A stretch of DNA of 9,140 nucleotides. Source: Phycisphaerae bacterium (GTDB taxonomy: Bacteria > Planctomycetota > Phycisphaerae > Tepidisphaerales > Tepidisphaeraceae). Positions 1 through 6,909 of the stretch are shown in pieces (positions within the stretch are counted from its first letter, which is position 1; each line of letters opens with the position of its first letter). The stretch spans positions 1-9,140 of the forward strand of contig JACMJD010000402.1 in assembly GCA_014380825.1 (NCBI GenBank), written 5' to 3'. A model generated the notes under the pieces. That model was given only the letters and a program-made list of their open reading frames with translations, ran no database searches and was not told the origin of the DNA. The position numbers and the translations under genes are program-made.

Positions 1-1555
1 CGCGTTCATCCTCGCGTTCATCTTTCGCGCGTTCGTTGTTGAAGCGTTCGTGATTCCGACCGGCTCGATGGCCCCGACGCTGCTCGGCGCCCACATGCGA
101 TTCAGGTGCCCGGATTGCGGCTATGAGTTCGACACCAACTTCAACGTCAATTCCAGCGGCTCCAGCGACGATCTGGACATCCCCAAAACGGGCGGCCGCC
201 ACGAAAATATCTTCTGCCCGAACTGCGGCTATCACCTGCCCGCCGCCGAACCGACGGACCCGGCGTACAACCCGTTTGTCCGATACGGCGATCGAATTCT
301 CGTGCTGAAGTATCTGTACCTGCTGAAGGATCCGCAGCGATGGGACGTGGTGGTGTTCAAGTCGCCCGATCGGCCTGACGTTTACGATTACACGCAGAAT
401 TACATCAAGCGCCTGATCGGCAAACCGGGTGAATCGATCATGATCCTCGACGGCGACATCTACGCCGGCCCGAAGGGAGCGCCGCGCGATCGGTTGCAGG
501 TGCAGACGAAACCGCGCGAGGTGCAGGAATCGCTGTGGCGAGTGATTCACGACAGTGACTATCGCCCGCACGGCGTGCCGCGAATAAACGCCCCGGCGTA
601 CCGAGAACCGTGGACGCCGCGCAGCGGACAAAGCGGCTGGGACTTTGGCCCGACCAACAACGTCGCGGCGGAACGCGTGTTCAAGTTCGACAACCTCACC
701 GGCAGCGGAGAGATCTTTTTCAACGATGGCGCCAATACGCAACAGACTCGGAGCAGCACCTTCAGCGATTGGCTGGCGTACGACTCGGAGGCCGGACGCG
801 GATCGAAGTGGAACCTGGTTGGCGATTTGAAGCTCAAATTCTTCTACGACCGAAAGACCGGCGACGGCCCGCTGCGGTTGACGCTTTCGAAGCGCGGACA
901 GAACTTCGTTGCCGAGATCGGCAAAACGACCGCGCGCCTTCTGCTCGCGGACGGCAATGATCAACCGCAGGAACTAATTCCGGCGACAGAATTTCCGTCG
1001 CGATCTGGGCCGATGTCGATTGAATTTTCCAACGCGGACTATCAAGTGACGGTGCGGATCAACGATCGCGACGTGCTGCAAACCACCCCGCAACAGTACG
1101 CCCCGGACTTGGCCGCGCTGCTCGCCGGGTCCGGAGCGGATGCGCCGGCGCCGGAAGTGCGAATCAGCGCTGCGAATCAGCAGGCTGCACTATCACACAT
1201 CAGCTTGTGGCGCGACATTTATTATCTGAGCGACGGTCCGCGCGTGGACGTTCGTCGGAACGGGCGACTGACACCGGAAGATTTCCGCGGAACCGCGGAC
1301 AACATCATGCAGCTCAATGATGATGAATTCTTCACCCTCGGCGACAACTCCCAAATCAGCGGCGACGGCCGCTATTGGCAGGAGCCGACCGTCCTCCCGT
1401 ACGAAGGCCTGAACGTCGATCCCGGCAAAGTCCCGGCCAGGTTCATGCTCGGCAAAGCCTTCTTCGTCTACTGGCCAGCAGGGTATCGGCCGTTCGAGTC
1501 ATCGACCGTGCCCGCGGTCGTGCCAAACTTTGGGGACATGCGGTTCATCCACTGA
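1..1555 (+). CDS. lepB: Signal peptidase I with large zinc-ribbon and beta-sandwich insert (5' end outside window)
   Basis: Membrane-bound serine protease of family S26 that removes signal peptides from exported proteins at the outer face of the cytoplasmic membrane. The open frame runs off the left edge: bases 2-49 encode a hydrophobic helix ending FVVEAF, so the GTG at base 50 is an internal valine, not a start. Numbering from that valine, the nucleophile is Ser6 in IPTGSMAPT (bases 65-67). The general-base Lys is Lys120 in YIKRLIGKPGE (bases 407-409). The GDNSQISGDGR box begins at residue 431. Two additions are unusual. CPDCGY (20-25) and CPNCGY (56-61) form a four-cysteine zinc ribbon directly after the nucleophile. 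About 300 residues (129-430) separate the Lys box from the GDN box, and residues 210-392 look like a laminin-G/concanavalin-type beta sandwich. E. coli LepB is about 320 residues, whereas this fragment alone exceeds 510. Peptidase identity is firm; the insert fold is inference. Confidence 0.93.
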   Translation, partial: AFILAFIFRAFVVEAFVIPTGSMAPTLLGAHMRFRCPDCGYEFDTNFNVNSSGSSDDLDIPKTGGRHENIFCPNCGYHLPAAEPTDPAYNPFVRYGDRILVLKYLYLLKDPQRWDVVVFKSPDRPDVYDYTQNYIKRLIGKPGESIMILDGDIYAGPKGAPRDRLQVQTKPREVQESLWRVIHDSDYRPHGVPRINAPAYREPWTPRSGQSGWDFGPTNNVAAERVFKFDNLTGSGEIFFNDGANTQQTRSSTFSDWLAYDSEAGRGSKWNLVGDLKLKFFYDRKTGDGPLRLTLSKRGQNFVAEIGKTTARLLLADGNDQPQELIPATEFPSRSGPMSIEFSNADYQVTVRINDRDVLQTTPQQYAPDLAALLAGSGADAPAPEVRISAANQQAALSHISLWRDIYYLSDGPRVDVRRNGRLTPEDFRGTADNIMQLNDDEFFTLGDNSQISGDGRYWQEPTVLPYEGLNVDPGKVPARFMLGKAFFVYWPAGYRPFESSTVPAVVPNFGDMRFIH

Positions 1556-1564
1556 GCCCTCCGG

Positions 1565-1697
1565 CTCCTCGCCCCGTACTCGGGGAGAGGTTGGGTGAGG
1601 GGTCTGCGCGCACTCGCGTCCCCAGACAATCGAAGAACTTTCGCTCGCGCGAAGGCCCCCTCACCCCCACCCTCTCCCCGAGTACGGGGCGAGGGAG
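1565..1697. repeat. Large imperfect inverted repeat between convergent genes; possible bidirectional terminator
   Basis: The left arm (1565-1602) and right arm (1657-1697) are near-exact reverse complements, differing by a one-base bulge near the outer end and a two-base size difference plus one mismatch near the inner end. About 54 bases lie between them. Each arm also contains its own small hairpin, CCCCG and CGGGG around a four-base loop. The element fills almost all the space between the stop codons of the signal peptidase gene (1555) and the glycosyltransferase gene (1707), leaving about 10 bases on each side. The transcript would fold into a long GC-rich stem on either strand, so it may stop transcription from both sides. 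No T-tract follows either arm, so termination is inference. It resembles dispersed palindromic elements of GC-rich environmental genomes, but only one copy is in this window. Confidence 0.8.
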
Positions 1698-1706
1698 TAA
1701 GAACGA

Positions 1707-2615
1707 TCATGTCAACGCGTGGAGCACGTCATCCGTCGAAACTGCGTCAATCGATTCACCCTGAACCACGCTCACCCGCGGCCCGATCGGTTGCCAGCGG
1801 GTCGGATCGGAGCCGAAGATCGCCACCGTTGGCACGCCGCAGATTGCAGCGAGATGAGTCGGCCCCGTGTCGTTTCCTACGAACGCGCGAGACGGTGAGA
1901 TCACGTCGTACAGCTCCGCGTATGTCTTCGGTTGCGCGATATCAGCGACCGCGCGAAGCCGATCGGTCCGCTCCGCCGGCCACTGCTCGCGCTCGACTTC
2001 GCCGAGGACGAACCGCACCGCCCGGCCGCTTGATCGCAGTTTTTCCGCCAGCTCGACAAACCGATCGGCCGGCCAGCATTTTCGCGGCGCGCCGCTGCCG
2101 GGGTGAATGACGATCGGTGCGTCCTTGCTGGCCATATGCGATGCGATGCCGTTGTCGCGCACCCATTTCAGCATTTGCGTTGCGGCCGAATACAACGCCG
2201 GTGCGGGCTTGAGTTGTTCGAGCAGATGTTCCGTCACGTGTCGGGCCGGCGCCGATTCCAGTTCTTTGGTTTGCAGATGCACGAGGTGCGATTCCGGCGC
2301 GATCTTCTGAAAATTCTCGCTCCATCGATCATTGGCGGTCGCGATGAAGGTCAGCGCGAAGTGCGTGCCGTCTAGCATCTTACATGTTTTCTCCGACAAG
2401 TTCGGCGATTCGGAATACAGCTCGGACCACCCGCCTTCGACGTCGGTCGAATCGACGCGCAAAAGACGCTCCGCCAGCGCACCCTTCTCGCTGCTCGTCA
2501 CGTAGATGACGCGGCTCTGCGCGTAAAGTCGCGACGCCGCCATCGCGATCGGCCAGGTGACGATGAAATCGCCCAGGGCACCGGAATGAAAGATCAAGAA
2601 GTTTCGACGGAACAC
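1707..2615 (-). CDS. Glycosyltransferase family 9 (heptosyltransferase-like) protein
   Basis: GT-B fold glycosyltransferase of family 9, the group of ADP-heptose:LPS heptosyltransferases (WaaC/WaaF/WaaQ), expected to work at the cytoplasmic membrane face on lipopolysaccharide core or a similar surface glycan. From the GTG at 2615 it is 302 residues. The N-terminal domain opens with NFLIFHSGALGDF, whose GALGD (12-16) is the family acceptor-side motif with the conserved Asp. The donor domain has HPGSG (171-175), GNDTGPTHLA (247-256) and FGSDPTRWQPIGP (267-279), typical of nucleotide-sugar binding. The start is uncertain. The frame stays open upstream to GTG 2660, ATG 2681, ATG 2705 and ATG 2717, but the ATGs lie in or next to a palindromic repeat arm, and family members begin a few residues before the GALGD strand. 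I therefore prefer GTG 2615; no candidate has a good Shine-Dalgarno. The actual donor and acceptor sugars cannot be told from sequence. Confidence 0.88.
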   Translation of the reverse strand: MFRRNFLIFHSGALGDFIVTWPIAMAASRLYAQSRVIYVTSSEKGALAERLLRVDSTDVEGGWSELYSESPNLSEKTCKMLDGTHFALTFIATANDRWSENFQKIAPESHLVHLQTKELESAPARHVTEHLLEQLKPAPALYSAATQMLKWVRDNGIASHMASKDAPIVIHPGSGAPRKCWPADRFVELAEKLRSSGRAVRFVLGEVEREQWPAERTDRLRAVADIAQPKTYAELYDVISPSRAFVGNDTGPTHLAAICGVPTVAIFGSDPTRWQPIGPRVSVVQGESIDAVSTDDVLHALT

Positions 2616-2676
2616 AGGTGATAACGTAGTGACTTGCGATGGTGGTGCAACCGAGCACACGAACTGAAACAGCGTT

Positions 2677-2756
2677 GTCATCCGGAGCGGTACGCCGCGA
2701 AGCATCTTGCCGCACACGTCAAGCTAGATCCTTCGCGGAGTACCGCTCTGGATGAC
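2677..2756. repeat. Palindromic repeat element, 31-base arms
   Basis: The left arm at 2677-2707 and right arm at 2726-2756 are reverse complements at 28 of 31 positions, with an 18-base loop (2708-2725). The arms begin and end with GTCATCC and GGATGAC. The type, a GTCATCC...GAAGGATCT-like arm, recalls short dispersed palindromes that I remember from many environmental bacterial genomes; that family link is recollection, not a search. The element lies between the mnmA stop and the glycosyltransferase gene, both read on the minus strand, so it would sit as a hairpin in any mnmA-glycosyltransferase transcript. It contains the ATG at 2681 and is next to other upstream in-frame start codons of the glycosyltransferase, which are therefore suspect as real starts. 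Confidence 0.85.
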
Positions 2757-2788
2757 CCGGTTTCTTTTCGATGGCGCGTAAACGAGAG

Positions 2789-3979
2789 TCACAGCGCCGC
2801 GTCGATCCATCCGCCGCCTAGGAGGACGTCGTTATCGTACAGAACGACCGCCTGCCCGGGCGTGATCGCGCTTTGCGGCTCGTTGAAGCGAACGGTGATT
2901 TCGTCGGTGCCCGTGATTGTCGCGGTCGCGGACTGCGGCGGATGGTTATAGCGAATCTTCGCGGCGCATTGAACGGTGTCGCCTTCGCGCTTCAGGCGCG
3001 CGCTCAGCAGGTTTGTCTGATGCGCGACCAGCGATCGCTTCAACAGCGATTCCTTCTCGCCGACAGTCACGCGATTTGAATTCGGATCGATATCGACAAC
3101 GTACATTCGATGCCCCAGCGCCACGCCCAGGCCCTTGCGCTGGCCGATCGTGAAATGCTGGTGGCCTTCGTGGGTGCCGATCGTCTTGCCGGTTGGATCG
3201 ACCAGCTCGCCGGCGCGGAACGTTGCCGGCGAGCGGCGCTTCACCAGGCCGGCATAATCCTGATCCGGCACGAAGCAGATCTCCTGCGAATCCGGCTTGT
3301 TGTACACCGGCAGATTGAGTTCCCTGGCCAGCTCTCGCACGGCGGGCTTTTCGAATTCTCCGATCGGCAGCAGCGTGTGCGATAGCGCCTCGCGCGACAT
3401 GCCGAACAGCACGTAACTTTGGTCCTTGCGATGATCGAGTCCGCGCAGCAAGGCCACTTCGCGGCTTAGCGGATCGATGCCAATCCGCGCGTAATGCCCC
3501 GAAGCGACGTAATCCGCGCCCACTGCTTCCGCATATCGCGCGAGCTTGCCGAACTTCAGCCAGTCGTTGCACCGCACGCACGGATTAGGCGTGCGGCCGC
3601 GGTTGTATTCGGAGACGAAATAATCGATGACGCGGACGAAATCGTCCTGAAAGTTCAGGACGTACAGCGGGATGTCCAGCGCCGCCGCGACGCGGCGCGC
3701 GTCGGCGGCGTCGAGAACGGAGCAGCAGCCTTGCTTGTTCTTTCCGGAAGTTGAGCACGAAGCGTCGGACGCAGACACGGACAAAGACACGGACGAAGAC
3801 ACAGTCGATGGAGCGACCTCGCCGGTTGAGTCGTCGTGCGATTCGACGCCACCAGGCGTGCCGAGGCGCATGAACACGCCGATCACGTCATAACCCTGAC
3901 GCAGCAACAGCGCCGCGGCGACGGAGCTGTCGACGCCGCCGCTCATGGCCAGGACGACCTTCTTCTTTCGCGAAGTCAT
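2789..3979 (-). CDS. mnmA: tRNA-specific 2-thiouridylase MnmA
   Basis: Cytoplasmic ATP-dependent enzyme that adds sulfur to uridine 34 of Lys, Glu and Gln tRNAs (the s2 of mnm5s2U34 and related nucleosides). It adenylates C2 and takes persulfide sulfur delivered from a cysteine desulfurase. From ATG 3979 it has 396 residues. The PP-loop SGGVDSS is at 13-19. The catalytic cysteine pair is Cys137 in NPCVRCN and Cys235 in SQEICFVPD, equivalent to E. coli Cys102 and Cys199. GHYAR, KDQSYVLFG, FTIGQRKGLG and a C-terminal beta-barrel (NEPQSAITPGQAVVLYD) complete the family pattern. A GTG two codons upstream (3985) is an alternative start; neither has a strong Shine-Dalgarno. The oddity is a Ser/Thr/Asp-rich stretch at about 41-84, between the GVFMRL strand and GCCSVLDAADARR, where E. 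coli has only about a dozen residues. It is encoded partly by a 12-base tandem repeat. Function is confident because the core motifs are intact. Confidence 0.97.
   Translation of the reverse strand: MTSRKKKVVLAMSGGVDSSVAAALLLRQGYDVIGVFMRLGTPGGVESHDDSTGEVAPSTVSSSVSLSVSASDASCSTSGKNKQGCCSVLDAADARRVAAALDIPLYVLNFQDDFVRVIDYFVSEYNRGRTPNPCVRCNDWLKFGKLARYAEAVGADYVASGHYARIGIDPLSREVALLRGLDHRKDQSYVLFGMSREALSHTLLPIGEFEKPAVRELARELNLPVYNKPDSQEICFVPDQDYAGLVKRRSPATFRAGELVDPTGKTIGTHEGHQHFTIGQRKGLGVALGHRMYVVDIDPNSNRVTVGEKESLLKRSLVAHQTNLLSARLKREGDTVQCAAKIRYNHPPQSATATITGTDEITVRFNEPQSAITPGQAVVLYDNDVLLGGGWIDAAL
3774..3809. repeat. 12-base tandem repeat inside mnmA
   Basis: On the plus strand three 12-base units follow each other: GACACGGACAAA (3774-3785), GACACGGACGAA (3786-3797) and the degenerate GACACAGTCGAT (3798-3809). 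Twelve is a multiple of three, so gain or loss of a unit leaves the mnmA frame intact. On the coding strand it specifies the Ser/Val-rich SSSVSLSVS region of the insert. This looks like in-frame replication slippage in a tolerant surface loop. Confidence 0.7.
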
Positions 3980-4039
3980 TAACACCCGCCCATGCTAGGC
4001 GTGTTGCGCCGGCAGCGACAAAACGGCAGCAGAAATTGC

Positions 4040-4068
4040 TTGACATTTCGCGCCATGAGTTGAGATTC
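4040..4068 (+). promoter_or_regulatory. Possible sigma-70-type promoter ahead of the prepilin-like gene
   Basis: A perfect -35 box TTGACA lies at 4040-4045 in the spacer between the divergent mnmA and prepilin-like genes, about 40 bases before the latter's ATG. No good -10 box follows at 16-18 bases; the best candidates (for example GAGATT at 4062-4067) match only half of TATAAT. The rest of the spacer (3986-4084) shows no other clear signal. This is a weak call resting on one box and on position. Confidence 0.3.
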
Positions 4069-4084
4069 AGTCTAGTAGATTCGC

Positions 4085-4945
4085 ATGCAAAAACCCACCA
4101 GAACCAATTGGAAAGCAGCCTTTTCGCTCGTTGAGCTGCTGGTGGTGATTGGAATCATCGCCGTGCTCATCGGCATTCTGCTCCCCGCCTTGGCGCGAGC
4201 GCGGCGGGCAGCGGCTGGCACCGCGAGCCTCAGCAATCTGCGGCAGATCGGCATCGCGATCGCGCAGTATCGGATCGAAAGCCGCGGCTACTACCCGCTG
4301 GGCGCCTGGACAAGCCTACCCGACCGACCGCCCACACGCTGGGCCGATGCGATCTATCCTTACCTCCGCAATACCGACGTGTACACGAGCCCGAGCCTGG
4401 ATGAGGGCGAACGTGCGCGCATGAACGTGCCGTTCATGCACACCTGCGACCCTGCCGCCAACCCGGGAATTCTTCCATCGACGAAATTCTTCGGCGGATA
4501 CGGATACAACTACCAGTACCTGGGCAACGGGCGTACGCCTGGCGGTGCCGCGCCGTACTTCGCTCGCGAGCGGTCGATCATGAAAACGTCGCAAACCGTC
4601 GCCGTGGCTGACACAAGCGGATCGAAGAACGGTTCACGCGCCTGGGCGGGCAGCGAAGGCGTCTATTGCATCGATCCGCCGCGCATGAGCATCACCTTGG
4701 GATCCAAGGGAAGTCGCAAGAGCAGCGCCGTTCCCGGCGGCGGCCAGTACGGTTACACCGGTGGCAACGAGAACGATCCGTTGCACCGCGCAACCCCGGC
4801 CGCGCGAAACGCGGGACGGGTCAACGTCTTATTCTGCGACGGACACGCCGAGGCGATGCCACCCGCCGATCTGGATGACTTCAACCACGATCGGCTTCCA
4901 GACAACGGCTATTGGAACGGCAAGGCGGATCCGACGGTGCGGTGA
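4085..4945 (+). CDS. Type IV pilin/pseudopilin-like protein with N-terminal methylation motif and X9-DG tail
   Basis: A 286-residue protein of the prepilin-like family that is greatly expanded in planctomycetes (DUF1559/H-X9-DG group). Proteins of this type are inserted by the N-terminal helix, processed by a prepilin peptidase, and are thought to act at the cell surface or in secretion pseudopili; the individual role is unknown. The leader of 12 residues ends KAA, followed by [20 protein letters not shown], with Phe13 as +1 and Glu17 as the +5 glutamate. The next segment, [24 protein letters not shown], is the usual alpha-spine continuation, and [20 protein letters not shown] is typical of the family. 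The tail has [15 protein letters not shown] (242-256). Two departures stand out: the -1 residue is Ala where Gly is usual, and Asn242 occupies the His position of H-X9-DG. No Shine-Dalgarno precedes ATG 4085. Confidence 0.9.
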   Translation: MQKPTRTNWKAAFSLVELLVVIGIIAVLIGILLPALARARRAAAGTASLSNLRQIGIAIAQYRIESRGYYPLGAWTSLPDRPPTRWADAIYPYLRNTDVYTSPSLDEGERARMNVPFMHTCDPAANPGILPSTKFFGGYGYNYQYLGNGRTPGGAAPYFARERSIMKTSQTVAVADTSGSKNGSRAWAGSEGVYCIDPPRMSITLGSKGSRKSSAVPGGGQYGYTGGNENDPLHRATPAARNAGRVNVLFCDGHAEAMPPADLDDFNHDRLPDNGYWNGKADPTVR

Positions 4946-4952
4946 TCGCCGT

Positions 4953-4967
4953 GCGCGCTTGGCGCGC
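4953..4967 (+). terminator. Short GC hairpin just after the prepilin-like gene
   Basis: GCGCGC (4953-4958) and GCGCGC (4962-4967) pair around a TTG loop, starting eight bases after the stop codon of the prepilin-like gene. No T-run follows, so it may be a weak or factor-dependent terminator or an attenuator between this gene and clc, or only a chance palindrome in GC-rich DNA. The rest of the 74-base spacer shows an AAGGGGA run at 4990-4996, too far from the clc ATG (5020) to be its usual ribosome binding site. Confidence 0.3.
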
Positions 4968-5019
4968 CCACTTCGCGTGCGCTTGCGGTAAGGGGACGGG
5001 TGCTCGATATTTCACTCGA

Positions 5020-6897
5020 ATGAATGTCGGCGTCGTCACGGCAGCGGCCACTCGTTTGCGAATCCTGGTCACGCGGGCATTGGCCAGTTTGGGACTGCGG
5101 GAGGATTCGTTCCTGATTCTCGTCGCGGTGCTGATCGGCCTGGTCACGGCGGCCGCCGCGGTCGGATTTCATCAGCTCATCGACTTCATCCGCACGTTGC
5201 TGTATCAGCGCGTCGGCGAAGATCGACTTTACGGCCCGTGGATGTTCCTGCTGATTCTCTGGCCATCGCTGGGCGGGCTGTCGGTTGGCATTATCACGCG
5301 ATACTTCGGCGCGCGCGAAGGTCATGGCGTGGTGGATGTGATCGAATCGGTCATGCGCTCCAGCGGCTTCATCCGCCCACGCGTGGCGATCGAAAAGATC
5401 GTCACCAGCGCGATCACGATCGGCACCGGCGGCGCGGTCGGCGCTGAAGGCCCGATCATTCAAATCGGCGCCGCCATCGCATCGGGCTTCGGCAGCGTGT
5501 TCCGCCTGGCGCGCGGACAGATGCCGACGATCATCGGCTGCGGCGCGGCCGCGGGGATCAGCGCGATCTTTAACTCGCCGATGGGCGGTCTGCTGTTCGC
5601 GCTGGAGGTGATCCTTCAGGATTTTTCCATTCGCAGTGTGACGCCCATTGTCGTGGCGTCGGTGATCGCCAACGTCGCGACGCAGGGAATTTTCTCGCAA
5701 CTGTTTCACGAGAATTTCGAAGCGATCTTCCGTGTCCCCGCGATGGACATCCGCATGAACTGGCCGATCGTCGGCAACTACGTCGTGCTCGGCCTGGTGT
5801 GCGGAATCGTCGGCGTGAGCCTGACGCGGTTGATGTACTTCACCGAAGAACGGTTTCGCCGAATCAATTTGTCGTCAGTGATCAAACCCGCGCTGGGCGG
5901 CGCGGTACTCGGTGTGATGGGCGTCAGCTACGTCCTCATCTTCGGCCGACTGCTCGCCGGCCGCGCCAAGCCGGTGCCGTTTGATATTTATCCGATGCCC
6001 GCGTTCTTCGGCGACGGCTACGGCTTCATCCAACTTCTGCTCACGAGTGATTTCTACCAACACACGCCCTACTACCTCGCGCTGCTGCTGGCGTTCCTGA
6101 TCTTCGCGAAACTGGTTGGCACATGCATTACGCTCAGCAGCGGCGGCAGCGGTGGCGTGATCGCGCCGGCACTGTTTCTCGGCGCCACGGCCGGCGGACT
6201 GCTTGGCCACCTCATGAAGATGTCGGGGCTCTTCAATCCGGGGCTCGTGCAGCCCGAAGCGTACGCACTGGTCGGCATGGGCGCGGTATTGGCCGCGATC
6301 GTTCACGCGCCGCTCGCGTCGATTTTGATCCTGCTCGAAACGACCCGTAACTCCGGCTTGATGCTTCCCGCGATGCTCTCGACCGTGATCGCGACCGCGA
6401 TGGCGCGCATCATCCTGAGCGATTCGATTTACACGCTGAGCCTGCGCCGTCGCGGGTTGAATGTCAGCGCGGGGGCCGAAGGCAGCCTGCTGCATCGACT
6501 CACCGTCGAACAGGTCGATCTGGAGCCGGCCACCATTCTCAAGCTGGATGACCCGTTCCAACGGATCCTCGAGCTCGTCTCAACCACAAACGCCAGCGAT
6601 TTTCCAGTGGCCGATGAGGCGGGAAACTATGTCGGCATGGTCGTGTCGGATGATGTCCGCACGGCGATGCTCGAGCGCGAAGCGATTCCGCTTCTGCTCG
6701 TCGAAGAGTTGCTTCGCCGCGATGTTCCCGTGGTGAAGACAACCGATGATCTTGCGATGACGATGGATCAGTTCGGCCGGATTGATATCGGGCGCCTGCC
6801 CGTTTGTTTCCCCGGTGCGCCGGGACGCGTGATCGGGATGATCAGTCGCTCACGTTTGATGAAACGATATCAGGACGGATTGGCCGGCAAACGATAA
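5020..6897 (+). CDS. CLC-family chloride channel or anion/proton antiporter with C-terminal CBS pair
   Basis: Polytopic inner-membrane protein of the CLC family that moves chloride or another anion; family members are either passive channels or H+-coupled exchangers. From ATG 5020 it has 625 residues. The first filter segment is GHGVVDV (from about 101; E. coli GSGIP). The second is GAEGPIIQIG, with Glu143 matching the external gating glutamate. The third is GGVIAP (378-383; family GxFxP). FNSPMGGLLFALEV (184-197) is the helix that carries the internal proton glutamate in E. coli ClcA (Glu203); here the aligned residue is Val197. Residues about 492-625 form two CBS domains (TILKLDDPFQRILELVSTT and VPVVKTTDDLAMTMDQF begin them), which in such proteins usually bind adenine nucleotides and regulate transport. 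The frame opens upstream to a TTG at 4912 overlapping the previous gene, but ATG 5020 fits the family N-terminus. The family is sure; channel versus exchanger and the ion are not. Confidence 0.94.
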   Translation: MNVGVVTAAATRLRILVTRALASLGLREDSFLILVAVLIGLVTAAAAVGFHQLIDFIRTLLYQRVGEDRLYGPWMFLLILWPSLGGLSVGIITRYFGAREGHGVVDVIESVMRSSGFIRPRVAIEKIVTSAITIGTGGAVGAEGPIIQIGAAIASGFGSVFRLARGQMPTIIGCGAAAGISAIFNSPMGGLLFALEVILQDFSIRSVTPIVVASVIANVATQGIFSQLFHENFEAIFRVPAMDIRMNWPIVGNYVVLGLVCGIVGVSLTRLMYFTEERFRRINLSSVIKPALGGAVLGVMGVSYVLIFGRLLAGRAKPVPFDIYPMPAFFGDGYGFIQLLLTSDFYQHTPYYLALLLAFLIFAKLVGTCITLSSGGSGGVIAPALFLGATAGGLLGHLMKMSGLFNPGLVQPEAYALVGMGAVLAAIVHAPLASILILLETTRNSGLMLPAMLSTVIATAMARIILSDSIYTLSLRRRGLNVSAGAEGSLLHRLTVEQVDLEPATILKLDDPFQRILELVSTTNASDFPVADEAGNYVGMVVSDDVRTAMLEREAIPLLLVEELLRRDVPVVKTTDDLAMTMDQFGRIDIGRLPVCFPGAPGRVIGMISRSRLMKRYQDGLAGKR

Positions 6898-6903
6898 GAG
6901 GTG
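6896..6903 (+). promoter_or_regulatory. Shine-Dalgarno deciding the isomerase start
   Basis: AAGAGGTG overlaps the stop codon of clc and ends six bases before ATG 6910. This is the best ribosome binding site in the window and argues for ATG 6910 over the in-frame GTG at 6901, which lies within the site, and over ATG 6922. Confidence 0.7.
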
Positions 6904-6909
6904 CTTGCG

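Noticed and set aside
50..52. GTG as start codon of the signal peptidase
   Set aside because: It is the Val of FVIPTGSMAPT, right before the catalytic serine. The frame is open upstream to base 2 and encodes the membrane anchor helix, so the gene starts outside the window.
1595..2110. Long plus-strand open frame opposite the glycosyltransferase
   Set aside because: The product is Arg/Pro/Ala-rich with no family character and overlaps the well-supported GT9 gene; it is an antisense shadow typical of GC-rich DNA.
3643..3662. Perfect inverted repeat with 9-base arms and a 2-base centre inside mnmA
   Set aside because: It lies in conserved coding sequence (VLNFQDDF), so the codons explain it; a single short palindrome in 9 kb is near chance expectation.
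4912..5019. Extended N-terminus of the CLC protein from TTG 4912
   Set aside because: It would overlap the prepilin-like gene by 34 bases and adds an unlike Ala/Cys/Arg stretch before the family start; ATG 5020 is better.
4909..5709. Minus-strand open frame opposite clc
   Set aside because: The product is rich in Asp, Arg, Gln and His with no motif, and it mirrors the codon pattern of the real CLC gene.
5875..6561. Second minus-strand open frame opposite clc
   Set aside because: Same Arg/Gln/Glu/His-rich shadow composition; the plus strand encodes the CLC filter and CBS motifs here.
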